A DNA stretch of 64,000 nt, taken from assembly GCF_039904985.1 (NCBI RefSeq), contig NZ_CP157005.1, positions 186,001 to 250,000 on the forward strand. The letters run 5' to 3'. Each line of letters starts with the position of its first letter. Position 1 is the first letter of the stretch. Made by a program: the position numbers and the translations under genes. The stretch is from Methylomonas sp. AM2-LC (GTDB taxonomy: Bacteria; Pseudomonadota; Gammaproteobacteria; Methylococcales; Methylomonadaceae). The notes under the pieces are model-generated. The model searched no databases. It saw nothing but the letters and a program-made list of their open reading frames with translations, and was not told the origin of the DNA. Shown here piece after piece: positions 57,278 through 64,000 of the stretch.

Positions 57278-58342
57278 ATGCAAAGCCTCCCCAAAATTTC
57301 TGTAATATTGCCCATCTATAACGCCGAAAAATATATTGCCGAGGCAATAGAATCCATTTTGCATCAAACCTATACTGACTTTGAGTTAATCGCGATTAAT
57401 GACGGTTCAACCGATAACAGTTTGTCAATTCTACAACATTATCAAAACTCAGATAGTCGTATTCGTATATTTTCCCACGCCAACACCGGGCTTATAAATA
57501 CACTAAATGAAGGCATAGATTTAGCCCATGGCGAATGGATAGCTAGAATGGATGCTGATGATATAGCCTTATCACAGCGTTTTGAACGACAATTATTCTA
57601 TTTAGAGCAAACAGGGGCTGATATTTGTGGTAGTTGGATCAAATTATTTGGAACTAAAGATTCCCGAGTGCTTAGGCATCCACAGTCAGATTCCGCAATA
57701 AAAATGGCATTATTATTTGGATCTGCGTTTGCTCACCCAACAGTGATGATGAAAACAGCTTTAGCGAAAAAATTATATTACGATTGCGAATGGGAAAATG
57801 TTGAGGATTATGATTTATGGGTGCGAGCCACCCAAAATCACAGTGTAATGGTTAATGTTCCTGAGGTGTTGTTATGGTATCGGCAACACACAGCACAAAT
57901 TTCTAATAAAGCATTTATTCAACAACAAATAAAAACACAGGAAATTAGACGCAGATATTGGGAGTTTTTAGCAGAGTCCATAAAAATAGAACCAGAATGG
58001 ATAGATGAAATAATAAAAACTCGTGAACAGCATATATTTAACTTAAATATTGACTATATCGACTACGCATTTACAAAGCTATTACAAGAGCTTGATGGCG
58101 AGGCGCAACAGGTAGTATTTGACCATATTACGAGATTGTATTTTCGTCTAGCTGCTAATTACCCGAATGTAGTAAACAGATGGAGTGAATTGCATAAAAA
58201 ATTTGGTCGTGGCTTTTCTATAGGCACTAAATTAAAACTTTTTTTACTTAGTTTTTTTCAAATTGGGCCTAACAGTCTGTGGTTTAATAGAATAAAAACA
58301 TTCTATTTTTATTGTATTTCTTTTATCGAAAAACTTTCCTGA
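57278..58342 (+). CDS. Family 2 glycosyltransferase
   Basis: The 354-residue GT-A enzyme begins PKISVILPIYNAEKYIAEAIESILHQTYTDFELIAINDGSTDNS and has the metal-binding ARMDADDIA motif. Its acceptor-side residues include FAHPTVMMK and NVEDYDLWVRA (catalytic-base region). A helical C-terminal extension of about 110 residues follows. It starts 7 bases after the fucosyltransferase gene, so the two probably act in sequence on the same repeat unit. It is the last island gene before the IS66 remnant. Confidence 0.9.
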   Translation: MQSLPKISVILPIYNAEKYIAEAIESILHQTYTDFELIAINDGSTDNSLSILQHYQNSDSRIRIFSHANTGLINTLNEGIDLAHGEWIARMDADDIALSQRFERQLFYLEQTGADICGSWIKLFGTKDSRVLRHPQSDSAIKMALLFGSAFAHPTVMMKTALAKKLYYDCEWENVEDYDLWVRATQNHSVMVNVPEVLLWYRQHTAQISNKAFIQQQIKTQEIRRRYWEFLAESIKIEPEWIDEIIKTREQHIFNLNIDYIDYAFTKLLQELDGEAQQVVFDHITRLYFRLAANYPNVVNRWSELHKKFGRGFSIGTKLKLFLLSFFQIGPNSLWFNRIKTFYFYCISFIEKLS

Positions 58343-58738
58343 TTGCTCTTGCTCCAGCTCATATCAATAAGGGTGTTCTATATCACCCAAAGTAGAAACC
58401 TTATTCAGAGACTTGCAGGTGCGAGAAGAGTGTCAATTAAGGAAAAGCCATTGTATTTTCTGTTACCGTTCCAAATAGTGTTAAATTGTTCGACGTGATT
58501 TATTTAACAGCATGGAAGCATTGATAATTTTTATCTCACCTTGAGCGATTTTGAAAATTATATCAACAGTAAGTTGGGCTTTTGAATTCATAAGAAACAG
58601 CCTTCTCAACCTCTGACTTTACTAAAAGAGTATTTAGAAAATCACTAATCAAATAAATCTGTCAATTTCCCTTGGTAAGGGTTGCGACAAAATCGCTTGG
58701 AAATCAGGAACTCAAAAATGAAATGACGGCGAAAAATA
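58343..58738. other. Intergenic region between glycan island and IS66
   Basis: No intact gene is seen. Bases 58508-58648 form a frame with a single internal stop that ends in a protein-like sequence (see separate entry). The rest is featureless AT-rich DNA. Confidence 0.5.
58508..58648 (+). pseudogene. Possible decayed coding fragment
   Basis: This 47-codon frame reads QHGSIDNFYLTLSDFENYIN, then SKLGF, one TGA stop, IHKKQPSQPLTLLKEYLENH and a final stop. The composition looks protein-like, and a single substitution would restore it. I cannot name a family, and chance is possible. Confidence 0.25.
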
Positions 58739-58752
58739 GTATGCGCATAACG

Positions 58753-58992
58753 CTACCACGTAGATTTTTTCGGCGGATTGAGTTTAATGTTCGCAATCCA
58801 CTCTGGACTTAAAGGCAATAATTCGTCGATACGGTTATTAGGCCATGTGGGTAATTTTTCCAAAGTCCCCCTTAACCATTCGGCCGGATTAAGTCCATTC
58901 AGATTAGCTGTACCTAACAAGGTTTGAATGGCAGCCGCGCGTTTACCGGCTCGTTCTGAACCGGTAAACAACCAGTTCTTTTTTTTATGCAA
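58753..58992 (-). pseudogene. IS66 transposase TnpC, C-terminal fragment
   Basis: After an artificial start inside the palindrome, the 79-codon frame reads KNWLFTGSERAGKRAAAIQT, LLGTANLNGLNPAEWLRGTL and EKLPTWPNNRIDELLPL. This is the conserved C-terminal part of IS66 TnpC, which follows the catalytic glutamate. It is separated from the N-terminal part by the RIT element. In an intact gene it would continue directly from IRPIALGK. Confidence 0.92.
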
Positions 58993-59010
58993 AGCTTTGC
59001 ATAAAAAAAA
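58979..59010. repeat. 32-bp perfect palindrome at the ritC-side end of the RIT element
   Basis: Eight T, then the 16-bp palindrome ATGCAAAGCTTTGCAT, then eight A give a perfect 32-bp palindrome between the IS66 C-terminal fragment and the RIT inverted repeat. The other RIT end has no equivalent: there the repeat joins IS66 directly at AAAAAA. It may be a junction footprint or a tiny secondary insertion. Confidence 0.85.
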
Positions 59011-59038
59011 TTATGCTCAGTCAGTTATTATGCTGAGT
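59005..59038 (+). repeat. RIT terminal inverted repeat, left
   Basis: This 34-bp sequence is the exact reverse complement of 62418-62451. A partial inverted copy of its outer half (GACTGTGCATAATTTTA) lies inward at 59081-59097, so this end carries two oppositely oriented recombinase sites. Confidence 0.92.
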
Positions 59039-59048
59039 ATTTATCGAA

Positions 59049-59084
59049 AGTCGGCAGCACACAATACTTACTGCGCTACCGACT
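59049..59084 (-). terminator. Hairpin downstream of ritC
   Basis: AGTCGGCAGC (59049-59058) pairs with GCTACCGACT (59075-59084), with one G-T pair. It lies 10 bases after the ritC stop and could end the RIT transcript or form part of the recombination site. Confidence 0.5.
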
Positions 59085-59094
59085 GTGCATAATT

Positions 59095-60108
59095 TTATAG
59101 GCTCTCCAAAAACTTTAGAAGGTCATCAGATGGATGATAGCGCACCTGCCCAATTTCAGGTGGCAGAGCTATTGTCGACAAAGCACGTTCTTTCATAGAT
59201 AGGTCAGCCTCAATATATCCATGGGTAGTTGCTGGGTTTTCATGACCCAACCATAAAGCGATAATGGTAATGTCTACACCTGCTTGTAGTAAGTGCATGG
59301 CTGTAGTGTGGCGGAGTGTATGTGGCGTTACTTTTCGACCTTGTAACTGAGGACAATGCTTTATTGCCGAGCTGACCGCTAATGCAATTCGCTCAGCCAC
59401 ATTGGATCTAGTCATTGGTAAGCCTTTGCGTGTTGGCACTAATGATTGCTCTGGATTTAACTTGGCATACAGCAGCCACTGACGTATTTTGGTGGCGGTA
59501 TCTTTCCATAATGGTACAGTGCGTTGCTTGCGGCCCTTACCATGTAGACGTACCGAAGGTGAAATGGTTAACTCAACGTCTGCCACTCGAATACCAATTA
59601 ACTCAGACACCCGAGCTCCAGTGTTATAAAGCAAAATCAACAAAATGCGATCCCGATACCCATACCAAGTTTGATCGTCGGGCGCTTCCAGCAAAGCCTG
59701 AATTTCTTCACGAGATAGAAAGCCTAACATAGGTTTTTCAAAGCGCTTCATCGGAATCGCCTGGATTTGTTGAGTCAACTGCATGGCCTCTGGACATTGT
59801 AGCGACACATAATGTGCAAAAGCTCGTATAGTCGCCAAACGAGCATTTCGTGTTCTTATCGTATTGTGGCGTTCCGATTCAAGGTATGCCAGGAAGTCGA
59901 GTATCAATGCCACATTAAAATCGATCAAAGCCATTTTGTTTGGTGATTTACCTATTTTGCGCTCGACATAACATAAGAGCATTCTAAAGGTATCACGATA
60001 GGCAGCGATTGTTCTGGGGCTGGCATTTCTCTGCTGAAGTAATCGTTCGACAAAGAAGCGCTGAACTAAGGCGGCAAATTCAGCGGGATTAGTTAGCAAA
60101 CTGTTCAT
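59095..60108 (-). CDS. ritC: RIT tyrosine recombinase, third gene
   Basis: The 337-residue phage-integrase-family recombinase has an N-terminal SAM-like core-binding domain (LVQRFFVERLLQQRNASPRTIAAYRDTFRMLLCYV) and a catalytic domain: Arg in GARVSELIGIRVADV, Lys strand in LHGKGRKQRTVPLW, HTLRHTTAMHLLQAG, LGHENPATTHGYIEA with the His and the nucleophilic Tyr. All catalytic residues are present. The start is ATG 60108, with AGGAG 8 bases upstream; it overlaps ritB by 20 bases. An in-frame start at 60135 lies deep in ritB. Confidence 0.92.
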   Translation of the reverse strand: MNSLLTNPAEFAALVQRFFVERLLQQRNASPRTIAAYRDTFRMLLCYVERKIGKSPNKMALIDFNVALILDFLAYLESERHNTIRTRNARLATIRAFAHYVSLQCPEAMQLTQQIQAIPMKRFEKPMLGFLSREEIQALLEAPDDQTWYGYRDRILLILLYNTGARVSELIGIRVADVELTISPSVRLHGKGRKQRTVPLWKDTATKIRQWLLYAKLNPEQSLVPTRKGLPMTRSNVAERIALAVSSAIKHCPQLQGRKVTPHTLRHTTAMHLLQAGVDITIIALWLGHENPATTHGYIEADLSMKERALSTIALPPEIGQVRYHPSDDLLKFLESL

Positions 60109-61048
60109 TGCTGATCTCCTTCGAATATCTTTCAAAACGTTCCGCTGCGATTGACATCAGTTCTGGAATGCCAGTGAAATACCAGTAGGTATCGCTGATT
60201 CGCGCATGTCCAACATAAGTTGATAAAGCAAGCACGGCGTGGTCAACATCAATACCTTGCTGGTAAAATCGCAACATGCTATGAACAATGAATGTATGTC
60301 GAAAATCATGTAGTCGATGATGTACATAATCTCCACGAGGCTTCCAGCCAAATTCTTGGCAAATCGAATGCAAGGCATACATAATATTTGCCCGTTTAAT
60401 GGGCTGTCCTTCGTCAGACAAGAAAAAACGATTGCAGGCTGGATGAGATATGATTTGATTACGTAGCTTGGCGTAGTCGATTAGTGATTGGGTGGTGCTT
60501 GGATGTAACGGAACCCAGCGACTTTTCAGGAATTTGGTCTCATGGATATAAAGCACGCCATCATCAAGATCAACCTCACTACAAGTTAGCGATGTCGCTT
60601 CGGATATGCGTAATCCACTTGAAGCCAATAGACCGAAAACAGTTCGACAGGTGGCGGGACGTAAGCCGTGATGAGAAACGAGATTATCAGTTGCATTGAG
60701 CAGCGCAATGAGTTCGGCTTCTGTATAGATATGCGGAATAAGTCGCCGATGGGCAGGGCCGAATAATCCTATTGGTGGAATCACCGTAGCGGGATCAATC
60801 CGCAAACAGAATCGAGCAAATCCACGTAGAACTTCAAGTCGGCGCGCCCAAGTGATGGGTTGACTTCGTTTCGATTGGCGAGCCCATTGCACGGCAAGTT
60901 CTAACGTCAGGCAATACTGATCGCCCTGATCATCAGCGTAGCGGGCAAATCCATTAAGTACGGTTTCATCAATGGATAGTTTATAACCTAGACTGTGGCG
61001 ATGTACTAAATAAGCTTCGACCCGCAACTTCCAGAAATTGGATTTCAT
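60089..61048 (-). CDS. ritB: RIT tyrosine recombinase, second gene
   Basis: The 319-residue recombinase has the catalytic Arg in ASSGLRISEATSLTCSEV, Lys in ETKFLKSRWVPLH, HDFRHTFIVHSML for the second Arg box, and YVGHARISDTYWYFTGIPEL for the His/Trp and Tyr. The start is ATG 61048 with GGGAG 7 bases upstream; it overlaps the ritA stop in ATGA, so translation is coupled. The longer frame start (61066) is inside ritA. The role of each of the three recombinases in RIT movement is not established. Confidence 0.92.
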   Translation of the reverse strand: MKSNFWKLRVEAYLVHRHSLGYKLSIDETVLNGFARYADDQGDQYCLTLELAVQWARQSKRSQPITWARRLEVLRGFARFCLRIDPATVIPPIGLFGPAHRRLIPHIYTEAELIALLNATDNLVSHHGLRPATCRTVFGLLASSGLRISEATSLTCSEVDLDDGVLYIHETKFLKSRWVPLHPSTTQSLIDYAKLRNQIISHPACNRFFLSDEGQPIKRANIMYALHSICQEFGWKPRGDYVHHRLHDFRHTFIVHSMLRFYQQGIDVDHAVLALSTYVGHARISDTYWYFTGIPELMSIAAERFERYSKEISNEQFAN

Positions 61049-62292
61049 GAGCAACTCCCTGGCCAAGGTAACGCCACAGTACGCAAAAGCTCAATGTCAA
61101 CTCGGGCATACGTCTTTGCGGTATCAAGGCTTTGATGTCTTAGTAAATCCGCAATTTCCTTAATGGATGCTCCTGCCTTTTGTAGTCGTGTCGCAGTTGT
61201 TGACCGTAGAGCATGGGTATTGCAAAATTGACTTCGTAAACCGCAACGAACAAATGCACGATTCATCGCGCTGCGGATGGCAGGTACACCTAACGGTTGA
61301 TTAAAAGGGGCTCTATGCCGAATAAACAGGATTCGACTGGTTGTCTGTGGTCGGCCTGCGAACAGATATTGAGCGATTGCTTGCCCAGTTGAAGTGGAAA
61401 GTGGCAATTGCTGTACTCGCTTGCTCTTGTTAATATTGATGGTCAGCGTTGCGTTACGCCAATCCACAGAATCCAGCGTTAAATAGGCTGTTTCTTGACC
61501 GCGTAAACCCAGGTCGAGCAAGCAGCGAGCTATGGCATAATCGCGCATACCGACCGGATAAGAACAATCGAATGCCTTTAAAAAAGCATCGACTTGGATG
61601 TCAGTTAGCACCTTGGGTAGTGTCGCATGCGAACAGGATGAAATTTTTGGAATAAAAGCCAGCAATACAGAAATGTGCTTCCCCTGCAAGGCGAGGAAGC
61701 GCAGGTAACTGCGTACGCTTGAGCTAACCTCTCTAAGCGATGCTGGCTGCCACTTCAAAGCTAGGTGTTGAAAAAAGGCATCAATATCGTCACCGGAAAT
61801 CTGAGAAATATCAGGTGGAGCTGTGTCAAATCGATGTTTAAGAAAGGCGCAAATATGCTGGCGACGATTTACACAGGTCTGTGGCGAAATCCCGCAAATG
61901 TTAAGCAGATAATCAGAAAATCGATCAAGTTCTGCTTCTATCGGTTTTTTTGTGATTTGTACCTGCTGTTTAGGCAAAAGAATTAGCAAACACCTTAAAG
62001 CTGCTCTGTCCATTCTAATGAAGTAGCGGGCATCTACCGTTGCTGGGTACAGCAACATTAAATCATTAAGGTAGTGGTCAATCAGTTTAGGTGTGACACT
62101 TGATAAATCTAGGTTTTCTGTTTTTAGCCAGCAACTAAAACGAATAATACATTTAAGGTAAAGTTCAATAGTATGTTTGGCATATTGCTGTTTTTGTAAT
62201 GCTTCAATGTATGGGGTGGCAATGCAGCTAAGCGGTGCATCGACGAGCAAGGCTAGGCGGGATAATCCCGTTGGTTGAATTTTGGTAGGCAT
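61045..62292 (-). CDS. ritA: RIT tyrosine recombinase, first gene
   Basis: The 415-residue recombinase has an extended N-terminal region (about 1-120) before the core-binding and catalytic domains. Catalytic residues are seen in DLGLRGQETAYLTLDSV (Arg), INKSKRVQQLPLS (Lys), HALRSTTATRLQKAG (His, Arg; the usual RHT is RST) and LLRHQSLDTAKTYARVD (His, Tyr). The start is ATG 62292 with AGGAA upstream; the frame opens earlier at 62337 without a ribosome site. It is first in the RIT operon and is followed directly by ritB. Confidence 0.92.
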   Translation of the reverse strand: MPTKIQPTGLSRLALLVDAPLSCIATPYIEALQKQQYAKHTIELYLKCIIRFSCWLKTENLDLSSVTPKLIDHYLNDLMLLYPATVDARYFIRMDRAALRCLLILLPKQQVQITKKPIEAELDRFSDYLLNICGISPQTCVNRRQHICAFLKHRFDTAPPDISQISGDDIDAFFQHLALKWQPASLREVSSSVRSYLRFLALQGKHISVLLAFIPKISSCSHATLPKVLTDIQVDAFLKAFDCSYPVGMRDYAIARCLLDLGLRGQETAYLTLDSVDWRNATLTININKSKRVQQLPLSTSTGQAIAQYLFAGRPQTTSRILFIRHRAPFNQPLGVPAIRSAMNRAFVRCGLRSQFCNTHALRSTTATRLQKAGASIKEIADLLRHQSLDTAKTYARVDIELLRTVALPWPGSCS

Positions 62293-62387
62293 GATGTATT
62301 CCTGATGAAAGCAAGAGGAACTACATAAAACCACCAATTTATTATGTTGAGTTAAAAAACAGCTCTATTGCGCTGAAAGCCTAATTG

Positions 62388-63863
62388 TTACGCGGCTTTC
62401 CGCATAGTTACAGGTAAACTCAGCATAATAACTGACTGAGCATAATTTTTTCCAAGGGCAATGGGTCGTATACAGTTTTCGACTGGATTATTGTCTATCG
62501 GTAGATGTCCTGTTTCAGCATAGCGGATCAGTGCAGGCCATCGTTTTAAGGTATAGTCGATAGCTTTAGCCGAAGCACCGCCGTTGGCGGTATTGATCCG
62601 CGATTGCAGTAGCCATGCATGAAAAGCGTTAAGTTGCGGTAGGCTTTTTTCTTGGCGTAATTGTTTCCTCTCTGCTGCAGTCATCTCTTTACCTTCGGCT
62701 TCGATTGTATAAAGAATGTTAATACGTTGCAACGCTTCGTAAGCCATCGCACTTTGATTGGCTTGATGCAGATCGAAGAATTTTCTACGCGCATGCGCCA
62801 GACAAGCCAACTCGGTGCAGCCTGCGCTTGAGAACAACGCCTTATAGCCGCTATAGTCATCGACCATCAAATGGCCTTGCCAATCGCCCAGAAAGTGGCG
62901 GGCATGTTCGCCACCCCGCCCCGTTTGGTAATCGAAAACGATCATGCGTGGCACGTCATCCAGATCATTGCTGCGGTAAGCCCACAGATAGGCTTTGCGG
63001 GTTTTGCCTTTGCCAGGTTCAAGCTGTGACACCGGCGTTTCATCCGCATGAAGGGTATTGCCTTGCAAGAGATGCCAGATCAGACGATCCACTAAAGGCC
63101 GTAAGGTCACACCGATGCGTCCCACCCAGTCTGCCAAGGTCGAGCGAGAAAGAATCACCTGGTCACGCGCTGCAATCTGTTCCAAACGATAGAGAGGCAG
63201 ATGATCTTGGAATTTACTAATCATCACCCAAACCAGTAAACCGATGGCCGCCATGCCGCCATCGATAACGGCGGGTAGAATCGGTTCGGCTGTGATGGTT
63301 TCGCAAACGCGACAGGCGTATTGTGGGCGAATATGACGGTGAACAAAAAACTTAGCGGGTTCAACGTCTAACTGCTCGGTAATGTCTTCACCGATTTTGA
63401 CTAAATCTTTGCCACATTGACCACAGGCGCATGACTGGGGTTCGTGACGATGTTCAATGCGGGGTAAATGAGCGGGTAACGGTTGGCGGCCTGCGCGCGG
63501 ACGTTTGGGTTTGGCTACTGTTTCGCAGGGCTGATCGTCTTTCAGTTGTTCGAGTTCCGCTTCAATCGCGGACATGTCGGTATTCCAGGTTTCCTCAAAC
63601 AAATCCCGTTGCATGGGCGAAAGGGATTCGCTTTTAACGCTAAAGCGGATACGGCGGTAATAGGCCACTTCATGCGTCAAGGCTTCGATTTTGAAGTCTT
63701 TGGCTATAATGGCGGCATCCTTTGCTTTGATGAGTGCGTCTTTAGATTGCAACAGAGCGGTATCGCGTTCGGCTTGCTCCAGTAATGATTGCAGTAAAGC
63801 GGCCACCTGCGTTTTAGTCGTGGGATCAAGGTTTAAATGATCAAGTTCAGTCAGCGATTTCAT
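62388..63863 (-). pseudogene. IS66 transposase TnpC, N-terminal and catalytic part
   Basis: The frame gives 491 residues, of which the first 472 are TnpC and the last 19 are read from the RIT end. Visible are the leucine-zipper-like N-terminal coil, the zinc-finger region with CACGQCG and CRVC, and the DDE residues: D in LHADETPVSQL, D in MVDDYSGY, and E in LPIDNNPVENCIRP. The C-terminal 75 residues are displaced to 58753-58986 by the RIT element. Start ATG 63863 fits the family. The enzyme may be inactive as split. Confidence 0.93.
62418..62451 (-). repeat. RIT terminal inverted repeat, right
   Basis: This 34-bp sequence is the exact reverse complement of 59005-59038 and abuts the IS66 tnpC sequence at CCAAGGGC. 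An inner copy of the other half (TTATTATGTTGAGTT, one mismatch) lies at about 62340-62354 in inverted orientation. Confidence 0.92.
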
Positions 63864-64000
63864 GGGATATATTATACAATAAAAAACCCTTTAACATACT
63901 GTAAATACAGGTGTATTTCACAATATCCTCACTGTTTTTTTATCGTATTTTAAGGCTATGAAATCGAATTCAAACCTGCCAATGCGCCTGCGGAATCGCC
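63864..64000. other. Sequence upstream of tnpC to window end
   Basis: IS66 elements usually have tnpB close upstream of tnpC, but I cannot read a TnpB C-terminus in these 137 bases. They are AT-rich near tnpC, with a TATAAT-like TATTGTATAATATA on the minus strand just before the start codon that could be a promoter. Confidence 0.4.

Larger units (their letters stand above)
59005..62451 (-). mobile_element. Recombinase-in-trio (RIT) element inserted in IS66 tnpC
   Basis: Three overlapping tyrosine recombinase genes, all on the minus strand, lie between perfect 34-bp inverted repeats (59005-59038 and 62418-62451; the core is TTATGCTCAGTCAGTTATTA on the left). This is the organisation of RIT elements. 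There are no passenger genes. The insertion splits tnpC within its AAAAAA tract (Gly-Lys-Lys-Asn codons), and A-runs on both sides may be the target duplication. A short hairpin (59049-59084) and partial inner copies of the repeat lie near the ends. Confidence 0.88.
58739..64000 (-). mobile_element. IS66-family insertion sequence, interrupted by a RIT element; 5' part outside window
   Basis: The IS66 transposase tnpC is present in two pieces (62446-63863 and 58753-58986) that join cleanly in sequence. The 3' end of the IS is probably near GTATGCGCATAACGCTACC at 58739-58757, just after the tnpC stop. tnpA and tnpB would lie beyond base 64000, so the other terminal repeat and target duplication cannot be checked. 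The IS marks the right edge of the polysaccharide island. Confidence 0.75.

Noticed and set aside
62388..62445. C-terminal 19 residues of the long tnpC frame as genuine transposase
   Set aside because: They are translated from the RIT inverted repeat; the true TnpC continuation is at 58753-58986.

Overview
The window reads as a chromosomal segment of a gammaproteobacterium, most plausibly a Methylococcales methanotroph. This rests on the gene families: a second-type EF-G, an Azotobacter-type seven-iron ferredoxin, Hda with DUF2069, BamD, DamX, a periplasmic SBP56 methanethiol oxidase, an outer-membrane cytochrome-porin, and an MNIO/HvfC peptide-modification locus. No methane oxidation gene is present, so the taxonomic call is an inference.

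Layout. 1-2.5 kb: rubredoxin tail, a REP-like hairpin, proS, and an ASCH-domain gene. 2.5-5.3 kb: a leftward operon of Cys-rich precursor peptide, DedA, MNIO (DUF692) and HvfC-type (DUF2063) genes, predicted to make a copper-binding RiPP. 5.3-6.8 kb: nth and thyA. 7-11.8 kb: a NemR-like TetR gene and a DUF4242 gene that share a palindromic operator, then a secreted SBP56 methanethiol oxidase and a single protein that fuses SCO and MauG domains. 11.9 kb: initiator tRNA. 12-17.2 kb: a long AT-rich gap with one small membrane-peptide ORF, then an outer-membrane haem porin, an inner-membrane monohaem protein and a chemoreceptor. 17.3-43.5 kb: mostly housekeeping genes (hda, EF-G2, fdxA, selO, pyrE, hemW, gloA, nadC, peroxiredoxin, ZIP, pgeF, rluD, bamD, pyrF, aroKB, damX, hemE). 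Interspersed are a dynamin-like GTPase, a MITE-like element, an AP2-like protein, a secreted HExxH protein and a WcaJ-type initiating sugar transferase.

43.6-58.3 kb is a surface polysaccharide island: two GDP-fucose synthase-like genes, a MarR-type EPS regulator, a split transketolase translationally coupled to an epimerase, three methyltransferase-like genes, three family 2 glycosyltransferases, a Wzx-like flippase and an alpha-1,2-fucosyltransferase. A fossil 3' end of a second epimerase marks a past rearrangement. The island ends at an IS66 transposase gene that is split by a recombinase-in-trio (RIT) element: three overlapping tyrosine recombinases between 34-bp perfect inverted repeats.

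The most distinctive systems are the MNIO/HvfC locus with DedA and a seven-motif precursor, the SCO-MauG fusion behind the methanethiol oxidase, the cytochrome-porin pair, and the RIT insertion with its unusual ends. All calls come from reading the sequence; no database search was run.
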